This document shows, one piece after another, positions 11,218-23,028 of a DNA stretch of 64,000 nucleotides. The stretch's first letter is position 1; the number at the start of each line of letters is the position of its first letter. The translations under genes were made by a program, and so were the position numbers. Under the pieces are notes generated by a model. The model saw only the letters and a list, made by a program, of their open reading frames with translations, had not been told where the DNA came from and did not search any database. The DNA is from Climacium dendroides (lineage: Eukaryota > Streptophyta > Bryopsida > Hypnales > Climaciaceae), in the NCBI GenBank assembly GCA_950106755.1, contig OX467092.1, positions 25,930,582 to 25,994,581 on the forward strand, given 5' to 3'.

Positions 11218-14200
11218 TTACAAAGAAGTATCAGGTCGCCAGAACTTCTTCTGCGCAACAAGGAGCCTAGAGTCGCCCTCTGCAGACGAAAGGACAATAT
11301 CCCAGTGCAGGGATTTCACAATAGCTTCTACTTTGATCATCGTATCCGCACCGTCCCGGAAAATAGCCCACCCATCTGGCCTCAAAATGCGATCCATCTC
11401 CATAAGAACGGTTTCAGTCTTACATCTGCACCATCCACAAATTGAAGATTAAAAAAAACATCTCTGAAAGTTTGCAAATGAACTAAACCAGGAGAATAAT
11501 CAGCAGTAAATGATGCTTAAGTGAAACATAATGGGTACCTCTTTGTGAGCGTGCTCAGCAAGTGATTACTGTGCATAACGTCGTATGACCGAGGATAAGT
11601 GCTGTGGGGTTCGCACCAATCATGGTACATTCCTATTAATCCACGGTCAAAGATAATGGGCAGTGTGTCTGGCTCAGTAACTGGCACAATGTTCATCACC
11701 CATAGTGGGTAGGTCACCAGCGCAGCCGCAAGCCTGGATATTAAAGATCCGGAAACGTTAGAAGGTACATTTGACAAAATTCATCTGTATCAGGTAGATG
11801 TAAAACAAGCGGGTAATTGCTAGTGTCTATACCCCAAATAGATATGTATACCGTACGCGCAGGTCAGATTCGGCACCTTGCTGCCGAAATATTTTAATTT
11901 TAGAATTTGGACAGTTCGGCACTTTCCTTTCTTTTCTTTTCTTGGATTTCGGCACTTTCCTCTTCCTACTTTTTCAACACTCCAAATTTTGGATTAATTT
12001 TTTCTATTCATGTGTAAATGCTTTACTTTTTCTAAATTTTCTCAAGAATAATTTTTGGATATTCAGAATTGGCAACAATGAAAATTTTCAGATTTTCAAC
12101 AATGAGAAATAGATCAAAAATTTTAAAATTTTGGACATGTTCTAAATTTTCTCGAGTTATTTCCGAAACTGACCTACACGTACGGTAGGTTTGAAGTCTA
12201 TTTCAATATAATCTCCGATACACTCCTCAGTATTGGACAATCTTAAAATGTCACTATTCCAACACAATTCTCATTTTCATACGCACCGCAACTTTCTACA
12301 TTTTCGAACCAAGGCTTAGTCTCTCCCCCTGGTGTGAGACAACAAGCATTGAAGTAATCATTCCCTTTTGAGTGACGTGTTGTAAACCCCTTTAAACATA
12401 TTTCTTTTAAAAAGGTGTGAAAGTGCGTACCCTCCGTAACCAGCGTTCATATCCATCACCTTCCTGACCGAGTTCCAATCAATATCTGACCCTTGAATAT
12501 ACGACTTCGATACAGCAAGCTTCCAGTGAGCTGCGTCCGATTGAAAGTCCTTAGCAGCTGGTTTGCCCTTCTCAGTAGAATTCAACCAGGTAGGCGTTGA
12601 TTCCACCCGGATGGGCCATTCCGGCGGCCAAGTGGTGCCTCGTGCACCTTCTCCGGTAGGAATCTTGTGCATGCACGCCTTCATAGGCACATACCTGCCA
12701 CAAAACACCCCGCAAACATCAGGTTAGAGAAAGCATAACCCAGCTTGATGACCCTAGATATTGTGCCCACGCAACCTTCATAAAAAATCCTATATGCAGT
12801 TCAATGAGAGATTGATGGAGTGTAGTACCAAGCTGCATCTGGCTTGTCGTCCGATTCACAGAACGGTGGAAGAGTATCCTCACGCTGGTCATAAAGAGTG
12901 TTATCACTTGGTTTCTGGAAAATGGCAACCCCAACTTTGGTATCCGGATCGACTGACCTAGTCAGCATCTTCCATTGCATTCTTTTCAGGAGAGCGGACG
13001 TATCTGCATTTATTGGCCAACAACGATCAATTCATGAAAATAATATGGTTATACGAATTGTACAAAAAAATTGGTCCCACAATACTTACCCTGCTTATGA
13101 GTACAACAGATACAAACAAAAGAATTGAGATGAAGCAAGAAGCATTAAAATGTATGTGACTGCAGAATATCGAACCTTCCCAGATTTTTACATCCTCCTC
13201 ATTATCCCAATACACAGGTGTTGCAGACCACACGAAGAATCCGCCTGGCCTTAAAAGTCGGTTCAACTCGAGCATAAGCATTCCACCTGTCACGAACTCC
13301 AGTCAGTAACAAAATACGAAATGGTTTGGCAGTTTCCAAAGCTCGATGAACACTTTAAAATCCACATCACCCCCCAAATTGGGCATATCCATTAGTCAAC
13401 AAATGTTGCTGAAATACTCTCCAACATTTGATCTGCACTGAGTATCACATGAAAGAAATGACCAAGGACGACTAGTAGATTACATACTAATAATCAGTAT
13501 CCGAGGCATATTGCAAATACAATGTGGAAGAAAAGAGTAATCACCTTCCTTCTCCCATGGAACACGACACCTGGCACAATGCACGACATCGTAAACATTG
13601 CTCGGAAAGAAGAGGCGTTGCGTGCCCATCACACCAGAAATAGCGGGAATCCCTCTCTCCAATGCAAACTGAATTTGAGCTTCATGTTCATCCTTCGGGG
13701 CCAACGACATAGTAAGCACATCCTTCTCAAACAGATACCCTCCAAAGCTGGCAACGCCGCAGCCCACATCCAGAACAACTCGAACGTGTTTTCCCCAGGA
13801 TATTTCAGGGACGACCTGAAATACGACAATGGTAAACAGGTTAAAACCACCTGCTATGAGCCCCAAGCCTAAAGAAGGAAGAATAACCTGTAACACTTAC
13901 ATTCGTACAACCCTTAAGAAGAACCCACTATATAGTACAACTTCAACACGCTATGAAATTCACCAATCCAACGTCAACAGATCCTCAAATCATGAACTGC
14001 GGTAAACGCGGATACCTTCTGGATGTACTCTATGTAATGCAAGGCTCCACCCTCTGTCTTAAACTGCGTGCCACCACCTGGAAATATGAGCTTCTGCTTA
14101 TCACCAGACACTTTAACCCAGTTCTGATCAGACTTATACGAAGCCAGTTCGGTATGTGGGACGTTGCTAAACCAAACCTGCAAAACGCCAAAAACAGAAA

Positions 14201-15163
14201 CAAGAAATCTCAGGTCGCAATCCTCGTTCGAATGGCTTCTGGAAGGCCGTCTGGATCCTCCAGATCTATAATAGTCTAGTTAGAAGACACTTGTCCAGTT
14301 GAATATCAAAACATTGGTGCTCTACAACGATTACAACAAATACGACCAGTAACACCCTACGGATCCGATCCGCCCACCAAATTTTAACCTTATCACTACA
14401 ATATCAGAGAATCATCAAGAATACTGCTATTGACCAAGGCATTGAGAGGAGTAGCATCCCGTACCGCGTCTCTGCTGGCCGGCCACTTGACTGGCACTTT
14501 GTATCCCGCAGGCAACGGCAGCAGGCACTTCGGGAGCTCCTCTTCGGTCGGGCAATGCCTCTCCCTGTGCTCATAGTGCGCAGTCGTGGTGAGCTTTTTG
14601 ATAGCATCCTTGTTGTCGAGGCAAGGAATGTAATCTTGCGCGCCCTGAAAGCTGCACAGCTTCCACTCGGCCACCTCATCCACGGTTTCCCGCAACCCAG
14701 AAGTCTCCGTCGTGCCCCTTTCTTCGTTCGATTCCTGCACCTGTGTCTCAAACTTCGTCGCGTTCCGCTCCTCCGTCTCGGGCGTCACCTCCGTAGTTGT
14801 CGTTGGCTCAGGGTCTTCTTCCGTGGTAGGAGTCTCCTCCGCCGGCGTCTCTTTCTCCGTGGTCTCTAGCACATCACTGGGAGTCTCGTCCGCAGGAGAC
14901 TCCTTCTCCTTGACATCACTGGGAGTGTCCTCCGCAGGGGACTCCTTCTCCGTATTGTCGGGGACTTCACTAGGGGTGCGGTCAGGGACGTCCACGGGCC
15001 CTTCTGTAGTCCGAACCGACGTGCCATCATCGGGGATTGCAGCGGGGCTGCTCATCACCCACACTGCGACCAAGAGAGTCCCGACCAGCACGGAGCCTAA
15101 GATGATGAGGGTAGAGGAAGGACCCTGCCTGTCCCCAGGCCGGCTACCTCTGGGTATCGCCAT
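11218..15163 (-). CDS. PMT-type putative S-adenosylmethionine-dependent methyltransferase (DUF248), eight exons
   Basis: Exons (minus strand): 15163-14465, 14177-14016, 13815-13545, 13286-13176, 13003-12829, 12694-12431, 11733-11539, 11425-11218. All introns are GT-AG, all phases agree, and they give 694 codons plus TAA. An in-frame TAG nine bases before the ATG supports the start. Residues 18-37 form a single membrane anchor; about 38-160 is an acidic Thr/Glu/Pro-rich stem with TPSD and ESPAE repeats. The conserved domain begins at WKLC (167), then [21 protein letters not shown] (265-272), the SAM-binding [12 protein letters not shown] (301-312), CARCRVPW (367-374), [28 protein letters not shown] and YHDWCE. 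The family comprises type II Golgi enzymes thought to methylate pectin or other wall polysaccharides (QUASIMODO2 relatives). The long acidic stem suggests the PMT24-27 branch. It appears intact; substrate specificity cannot be read from sequence. Confidence 0.95.
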
Positions 15164-15184
15164 TGGCGCCTACAATGCGCTCGC

Positions 15185-15466
15185 CTGCAAAAGAGCAGAT
15201 CTAGCGAATCACTTCGCAAGTAACAGCAGGAAACGCTCAGTTGGAATGCTTCCAAGTACTAAAGCGGACGATGAAATTGCATCCAGATCACACCTCCTAC
15301 CATGCCAAATCCAAAGATGACATTCTCAAATGGCCGTCGATCGCGCAGAAGAGGACCAAATGCAAACCCCAAGGCCAATTCAGCTCAAACATCGCATTCC
15401 GAAACCACCGAGACTGAGCTCGAAAACTACTCCTAAAAGAACAAATGCGGAGAACAGAAGACTTAC
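15185..15466 (-). other. probable 5' UTR intron of the PMT gene
   Basis: On the minus strand a GTAAGT donor begins at 15466 (preceded by GGAGTG), and a pyrimidine-rich TGCTCTTTTGCAG acceptor ends at 15185, leaving a 21-base leader piece (15184-15164) before the ATG. A leader intron is common in plant housekeeping genes and can raise expression. It is predicted from consensus only; a transcript would confirm it. Confidence 0.6.
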
Positions 15467-15950
15467 CACTCCAGTCCACCAGGGGTTGCCAATCGCCCGA
15501 AGAAGGCGTCTGCAAGCGGATCCCGTAGGCGCTTGCACCTCAGTTACCTGCAGGCAATCTCAGATCTGGGCGACTTGCGCAAGACTGCGGGGCCCCGCCC
15601 GTGGACAGCACAGAAGGGAAGCGCAGATGAGCGAACTCTTTGCGGCCAGATCTGGGATCTGGGAAGGGGGAAAGCAAGCAAGGCCCACTCAGAGACCTCG
15701 CGACCGACCCTTTCATCATTCCTCCCCGCCCTAACTTCCCTCTGTCCCATCAATGGGGACGGGTATCGGGCACGGTTATCAATCGTTCAGTCGGCGCCGC
15801 GAAGAATGCCAGGCGAGGTCCAGCTCACGGGGACAGCTTCCGGGTCTCAACCGCGTATGGGAACCCGTGCCCAGGTCAACTTGCCTTTCTAGATTCAGGA
15901 GAGAACAAACACCCACCGTTTCATGCAATCATTGGTGTAGGTGAAGCGTA
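15467..15950 (-). promoter_or_regulatory. GC-rich leader/promoter region of the PMT gene
   Basis: Base composition changes abruptly here: about 500 bases rich in C, G and CpG sit in an otherwise AT-rich window, and composition falls back to AT-rich beyond about 16100. The stretch covers the probable first non-coding exon and core promoter. Open frames on either strand here (up to 134 residues) have no recognisable domain and are best explained by the low frequency of stop codons in GC-rich DNA. No TATA box could be assigned with confidence. Confidence 0.5.
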
Positions 15951-18900
15951 GGTCTCACGATGGACTCCGGTGACACTGGGACTTGAAGGACTTGAAGGAG
16001 AAGATTCTGGTACAAAAGATGGGCATTCGTGAATGAAGCGTTTGTTGGGAATGGTTCAACTATTCAGGGTTAGCCTTACGGAATTGAGATGGAGAATTCC
16101 ATTCTCGAGGCCTCTTGTTTACAAAACAAAACCCTATAAAGAATCAACATGTTCTTTCCCTTGAGGAATTTTTGAGTTCAGATGTAAAGGTGAGGCCTTT
16201 TGACTCCACCATAGCTTGGTGGACTACAATGGTAAATACCCCCATCAATGCCTCAATTTGAATTCATGACCGCTTTACTAGTTTGCCAAAGGTAAAGCCA
16301 TTGAAGCAAGGCCAAAGGTGCCTCACTAGGACTATATCTCTTGGTTAGAAAAGAGACTTTACATTATCTAAAGTGGTAGGTTGATTTGTTTGTATTTTAG
16401 TTAGTTAGTAAAATAGGTTTTGTATGATTGTACACATAGAATGGCAGATATGTAAGTACACCTATAATCAATATTAAATTATTAATAGTAACTATCCATA
16501 TATATTATTATAAAATATAAATTATTTCTATTATCTTATTGGCAAATTAAATAGGATTGCAATGCACTCGAATATGCTTTATTTGGACACTAACCTTTAT
16601 TGGATGGTTAGTTGTCACCTTCAACGGAACTAACAATTTTGGCAAATGATTTCAAAAAAACTTTGAGGCAAAACAAGTTGAATTTTGTAGAAAATGTAGT
16701 TGAGGCTTGCCAAATTTAGAGCTAGAACAAAGATGGGGCAACCAATTTTGTATGAGATACTTAGTTGCCGCCTTCAAGTAGAAGTGTCTACTTTGATGAA
16801 TGATATCAAAAGAAAGGTAAAATAAAACGATTTGAAATTTTGTGTTTACAACCCTAGTAACATTTTATAGCTCCAAACAACCTCTAGAGGCCCTTCACAA
16901 CTTAATGAACTCACTACATTTCACTTACAATGTCATTTGAATCACAACTCACTAATACTGCACATGCCACACATTCATAGCATTTATTCCCATTTTCAAC
17001 TCATGTTGCCAAGTCCTAATCCCCAAGACTACTAATACATACATTGGATATGTCACTTGGTGACATGGAGTGGAACTTCCATTAATGTCTAAACACTCAA
17101 TAGAAGCATTACTCCTTATGAGTACTAACCGCCCTTAAATGTCATTCTACTTTATATTAGGCCCGTTATATTAGGCCCATTGTGTATTTGTTATTTTCAC
17201 ATCATTCATGACTAATTGAGACTCATAATTTGGGATACATCTGGATTGACCTAATAAGGAGCGGAACTCCATCCAATTGGTGCTATGGAACACACACACA
17301 AGTGTTCTATGGTATTAAACTCGGTAGTGAAGTTGCATCACCAACCTTGAGTCACTAGAATTCACCAAGGCTTTAAAAGGGGGGAGGAGGGAGATCAACC
17401 CCTCCTGTAGTACTTTCTATGGGATTCAGCGCCCCCCCATTGTGAATTGAAAGGATTTCCAAAATCTAGGTTTTAGAAGACCACCTATTTTGAACTAAAT
17501 CTACCAAATTACAACTCTATTTAGACTCCTGAACTTCCAAACACCGTAACTTTGTGGCTAGAGCTCTGAATCCCACATACAAGCCCATTTTGGATATTTA
17601 CATGACAAGTAGATGCCAATGGACTATCCTTTTGTCTCAATTGGATAGGTTCTCACAAAGTTATGACTCTTCAAAGATTTAGGTTCATTGGATACAGCAT
17701 CATACCTTCACCATGACCCTTCTCTTGGACATAACTTTAGGTTTGTAGCTTAGAACCTCGTAATGCTTATCATTTTAGCTTTTTGTGTTTTTAGCTTTTC
17801 CATAATATGCTACATATCATATTTCCATGAAGGACTCATTGGGAACTTTCCACTCCTAACCTTTAAGTGTCCTAGTGCCATTTGGACACAACCAACTTTG
17901 AACGGCTATAACTTTTAGCTAATTAGTTCAAATCACGCTTTCATTAAACGGTTGAAAGTTCATTCTTAAGGGCTTTTCAAAAATGTAAAATAATTTACCA
18001 TGATCTTTTAATTTAGAGTGCAATAGCACCTTATTTGCTCAAGAATCACTCATTTCTCCCTTCCAAGATTTTTGCAAGGCTTGGAAAGTCACCTTCAAGG
18101 TCTCTCCTTGCTTACTAAGGCACTTTGGGTACCCGAAGGAGATAGAAGTGTGACATTTGAGAAGGATGTAGCTTAACAAGTTAGATTGCCTAAAAGCTAA
18201 GGTTTCTTGAATTTGAAAAAAAGACAAAAATAGAGCAATTGTTTTAGTGAGAGGTAGTATATTGCTATGGTAGTAGTGGTTTATATTCTCTTCCTCCTCT
18301 TAAATTTGTAAACCTATGAAGATGCACACAATTGTTGTGGGAATTCATGGTATGACAATATCACCTAGTAGATGCATACAATTGTTTAGAGATTATAGTG
18401 TTACTTGTTAAATTTATTCCATTGTCACCAACCTAGAATTGTTTATGGAATGGGAGTGGTTTTTGTGTATGTGTGTATACCTTGAATTCACAAGTGAATA
18501 TAGCCAACCTAAATAGCTTAAAGACAAATATTATCACAAGTAGTGTGTTTAGGAATCTACAATTCCAATAACCTATTTGAAATAGCTTGAATGATTTGGA
18601 ATGGCCGTAGTGATAAAACCATAAAGTCATAATGAAGGGTGATCTCTAAAGTCAATGCATATGAATTTGGGTATTCTGGTAATTATTTTCTAGGTTTGAA
18701 TAAATTGGGCCATTTTGAGCCTTGATTTGCATATTTAAGTTTAATATTGGTACATAAATTGCCCTAATCTATTTGAGTGCTTCATTGAATGTTTGTAGGT
18801 TGTTAAAAGGTACTTTGTGGTGTTTTAAGGGTGCTACTTTAGTATAACTTTGAGGTTTTAGAGCCAAATAGGAATATTTAAATTAGATGTCTACTGTTTC

Positions 18901-20279
18901 GAAGGCATCTAGGTTTACAATCCCATACACTCTCCACCAATCAACTCAGGGGTGCTCGTATGTGAGCTTATAAGCATGAGCTTGTGAGCTTTTATTTTTT
19001 TTTCTATTTAGGGTTTGTGAATCTGTTGGGGATCTATAACCATGGAATTAGATGTAAGGATCTACTATACAAATGAATGACAAATGAATATGCTTACTAT
19101 GCAATTTTGTACCAAAAATTGAACCAATATATTTCCAAAAATTGAGAAATATTCAAAAATGATAGTGTGTATAATCAAATACAGAATGAAAATAGGTGCA
19201 ATAGTTTAGGATGTCTTATTACGAAGCACATGAATGTAAAATTGCAATACATCATAACACCATTATAGGGATGAAATTTATGAAGTCTTGAATAGAAGGA
19301 GCAACAAAAGTGGGCCAAAAAGGCCAGATAAAAATTTGGTGACAAGCATTGTAAACATTAGAAGCACTAAATCATGAACAATGCTTTTGAATGATTAAGT
19401 GATCAATGTAGTCTTCATCATGGGCCTTTATGCAAATTTAAATGATGAAAATGATTCATCTATTTTCTTTTGTTTTTATAATTATGCTTTTAAATAAATA
19501 AAAAAATATCTTGGACATAGAATATTTAAAACAAATGTGGTAGTCATATATTATACACTAAATAAATGTATTAACCCTTGATGAATTTTCATGGAAGTGT
19601 CTATTGTTAAAATTGTCAACATCCAAAGTTTCTCTTGAATCATATCTGGATTTTCATTGTGAATTTCACAGTAACAAATTATTTGCTCTAAGTAAGCCAT
19701 GGTGTACTTAGAATTTGTAATGGAAAGTTTCTTCTTTAATTTTGAATGAAAAGTTATCTTCACTAAACTCTTGTTGTATAAAATGAATGATTTATAAAAA
19801 TAAGTATAATTGCTCTTGATGACAAATGTTATGCATAGTAAAGAAAAAAATGTTTATTCAAATTAACACCAAGAATGAAAGGGTGATTTAAGAATGAAAA
19901 GAAATAGGAAACAAACATGGTATAAGTCTCTACTTAGAGTTTCAATAGTCAAAGCGAACCAAGTTTTTTATTTTGACTTCTTCTTGCCTTCTGGCTTTAG
20001 CAAAAGCAAAAGCAAATAAGCTTCACAGACTACAAATTCAAATGAAATAAAAATTGATAAAGAAATTGAAGGGATTACCAATTGACTTTATGAAATACTG
20101 CTAATATAGTTGCAATGTCCTCCTTGACCTCTAAAACAATACTTTTAAAAATATAATGCTATGAGAAGTTGTTTGCAAGATCTTAATTGATAATAGGCAA
20201 CAATGTTTGTAAACAATGGTTTCCATCCTACACAATAAACATCTTGTCAAAAAAAACTTTGAGATCTTCATCAATACAC
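15951..20279. other. gene-poor intergenic tract
   Basis: Only short frames are present, with no recognisable protein, repeat boundary or RNA gene. Composition is less extreme than elsewhere around 16900-18200, but the frames are broken and no splice chain with conserved motifs could be built. Confidence 0.55.
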
Positions 20280-20974
20280 AATCACTATAAGAAAACTGTG
20301 TCTGCTACGACATCGCAATTTGGACACCCGGACATCGCATGTGACGCGTTCTATGTCTGCACTAATGTCCAATCACTTCGTGTTGCCGTGGACATGCCAA
20401 AAACATGGTACATTGCATCAGATTTGCAGGCCCAGCATCGTGATATCCAAAAAAATATTGGTCAACGGGTAACTTCAAGAGTTGACATGTGGTTGCCACC
20501 TAGGTGCGGGAAAGCCAAAGTGTCATTTTTTTATCCATTGTCCGTCTATGATGTGGCATCTGACGTTTAAGTGACGTGGCATGCCACGTCGGTGCTGACA
20601 GAATTGGCTGACGTGGCATCTACGGATGTTGACATGGCATTTTGGGGGACCACTTGCCTGGTCTGCCTAGCATTTTAGGATGTCTTCTGAAACATTGCTG
20701 TGGACGTCCAGGTGTCTTAAATGACGTCAGGTGAAACAGTTGTATGCTGATTGAAATGTCCATCCAAGCGTGTGGAATTTGCACATGTGTGCTTCTTAAA
20801 ACATACCCTATCATAGGAGATGTCTGTTTGTACAAGCCAGCACAAATACATGCTAGGGTAGTAGATGGCTTCTTGCATTGTAGGATGTTAGCGGCGACGT
20901 TCACTTATTTTTTGGGACATCTCCTGAAACGCATGTATGCATTGTATTGGACGTTCTAATGTTGTCAATGTAGT

Positions 20975-21297
20975 AATATGTTGTACACAATATAAAATAT
21001 GCAATATATGGTATATCATATGCAATACAACATATAAAATATGTCATACAAAATATAATATATATAATATGCTATACAAAATACACCATACAAAATATAT
21101 ACAACATGTCATACTAAATACACCATACAAAATACAATATATATAACATGCCATACAAAATACACCATACAAAATATATACAACATGGCATACAAAATAC
21201 ACCATACAATATATATACAACATGCCATACAAAATATATCATACAAAATACAATATATATACAACATGCCATACAATATGCCATACACTATATTTAT
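20975..21297. repeat. minisatellite of ATACAAAATACACC-type units
   Basis: Degenerate units of about 35-45 bases built from AACATGCCATACAAAATACA and CCATACAAAATATATA are repeated roughly eight times. The array lies inside the left half of the CACTA element. The open frames on both strands here (Y/I/C-rich low-complexity peptides) are translation of the repeat and not genes. Confidence 0.85.
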
Positions 21298-21889
21298 CAA
21301 GTATATTGAATGGCTCAAAAATCTACTTATCAATTGATGAAAAAGACAAGCCTTTTATACTAGTGGGGTGTAGGAGGCATGACAAACAATATGGGATATA
21401 CAAAACTAAAATATGAGCAACAACATAAATACAATGATGTCTGAAATGATATCTTAAAAAACATTTACATGTCTTAGTTATAATTTCTTCGACGTCATTG
21501 TAAACATTCAAAAGAACATCTATAGTATGAAATTAGACATTCACATCAATGTTGTTTTAAACATTTGCTTCAACAATTTCTAAATTTTCTACAAATCTTA
21601 TTTGTTGTTTATGATGTCATGATGAACATTTGCATGTCATTTCCAACATATATGGAGATGTCTCCTTGAACATTTAATTGATAAAGTCATATTTATTAAA
21701 TCTATGTTGTTTGCAACATCAACTTCAATATAGTATGACACAACAATACATCCAACATGGAATTCCAATTGTAGATTATATTTTTGTCTATCTAGAGAGC
21801 TCTGATTCATTTCATTTGGATTTGTTATGAGAAAGTTATGGACATTTTTGTTTTTTAGGCAATTAGGGCATCTTCTTGAAAAAAATAAC

Positions 21890-22410
21890 TTGTTGGATGC
21901 ATTTCTGAATGCAATTTTTACAATTTTTTCAAAATAAAAATTTCACGTAGTTTAGTTTACTTGCTAGAACAATCTCACCATTGGGATTAGTGCATTTTAA
22001 TTCCATCTAAATTTTTTTAATAATTTAGATTTTCCTTCTATCTCATACCTACTTCTACTTAACAATTTTCTTAAGAATGAAATTTAAGTTTTTTTATTTT
22101 TTATTTATTTTCCTGAACTCTCAACTCAATTCTCTACTATAAATATTTAAATCTCAAAACTCTGTAGTGCAAAAATTTTACAAAGTCAAAAAATCTAGTC
22201 CCTCAATGAACTAAAAAACTTGTTTTTTCCACTTTAAATCTATGCGGTCAAAAATTCTGAATTTTTTTCTACAATTTTTTCTACTTGTTAGGTGTAAAAT
22301 CCTATAGTTAGATGTGGAAAAAAATTAAAATTTCTTTTATTCTTTGCTACAGAAATGGCAATTTTCAATGTTTTCTGGCATAAAAAAGGCCTTGGTCCTT
22401 TAAAGGTTAA
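21890..22410 (+). repeat. fragment of the AACCCCTAAAGG element family inside the CACTA element
   Basis: Near 21975, CACCATTGGGATTAG followed by a TTCCAT run matches the interiors of the copies at 24422 and 27742. The right end has TCCTATAGTTAGATGTGG, then AAATGGCAATTTT and the terminus GGTCCTTTAAAGGTTAA (to 22410). The left part is missing or too diverged to place, so the start given is approximate. Confidence 0.55.
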
Positions 22411-22664
22411 GATGTCAAATATCTCAAAGTCCAAGAACACTAGAAAATCACCCCACATTAGATATTGATGCAAAATTTATGATTTTAAACTAATAAAATT
22501 TAGAATTTAAATCTTAAGTTAAAAATAAATATTTTTATATAATATAATATTGATATGATTTTGTAAACCTTTTTTCATAACAAATCCATTTATCTAATTT
22601 ATATAAAATTATTATATAAATTAAATCTATATAGCTTATAACATTTTGAAAAAATTTCTGGACA

Positions 22665-22890
22665 TTTTTTGAAAACATCTAATGTCCACAACAATATCTT
22701 AGATTGCATCATTGTTTTTCATAGCACCAATATGCTATGACTGAAATTTAGCAATGCTTTCTACAAAATCTCTGCTTTTCCAACGTCTGTCGACGTGACA
22801 TCCCAATGTTTTCTCAGACGTATGATGTTATCCTAGACGTACAACATTTTTGGCCTGACATCAGAAAAAACACAGTTTTCTTATATGGTG
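22665..22890 (+). repeat. internal degenerate copy of the CACTA right terminus
   Basis: From AATGTCCACAACAATATCTT to CACAGTTTTCTTATATGGTG this segment parallels the true right end at 23830-24060. Both have a GCATCA(T/G)TGTTTTTC(A/G)TAGCA word, TATG(C/T)T(A/G)TGACT, AGCAATGCT and a TGACA(T/C)CCCAATGT(T/C)TTCT word in the same order. The CACTA end itself is mutated (TATGGTG instead of TATAGTG). Either an older related element was swallowed or the terminus was duplicated internally. Confidence 0.75.
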
Positions 22891-23028
22891 CAGTTGGTGA
22901 ATGATAAGGACTTCGATGGCCTACAACCACTGCAACAAGTCGTGAACCCGGTGCGCCAACCAGCAGACAATGGTGGAGAGTATGTTGTCGTAGCTAACGA
23001 TGAGATTGCATCTGAGGAGGAAACATAG
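22885..23028 (+). CDS. short open frame (47 codons) within the CACTA element, function unknown
   Basis: The frame starts at an ATG lying in the mutated terminal repeat and stops at TAG 23026. It is acidic and protein-like (LVNDKDFDGLQPLQQVVNPV, then EYVVVANDEIASEEET), and codon composition is far less AT-biased than the surroundings. It could be the last exon of a host gene captured by the transposon, or the tail of a transposon protein; the preceding GTGCAG could serve as a splice acceptor. I do not recognise the sequence. The opposite-strand frame over the same bases (22921-23199) is less convincing. Confidence 0.3.
   Translation: MVQLVNDKDFDGLQPLQQVVNPVRQPADNGGEYVVVANDEIASEEET

Noticed and set aside
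12761..14279. plus-strand frames of 66-116 codons (for example 13522-13872 and 13953-14279)
   Set aside because: They are shadows of PMT exons 2-5, which carry the SAM-binding and catalytic motifs on the other strand.
14712..15320. 202-codon plus-strand open frame over the PMT first exon
   Set aside because: It is antisense to the acidic repeat stem of the PMT protein. The Ser/Val-rich low-complexity translation is a by-product of that GC-rich repeat, while the minus strand holds conserved family motifs and splice sites.
15330..15951. overlapping plus- and minus-strand frames of 63-134 codons
   Set aside because: They lie in the GC-rich leader/promoter, where stop codons are rare. No domain, Arg/Pro/Ser-rich random composition, and several frames are open at once.
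21044..21333. Cys/Tyr/Ile-rich open frames on the minus strand
   Set aside because: They are translations of the ATACAAAATACACC minisatellite.
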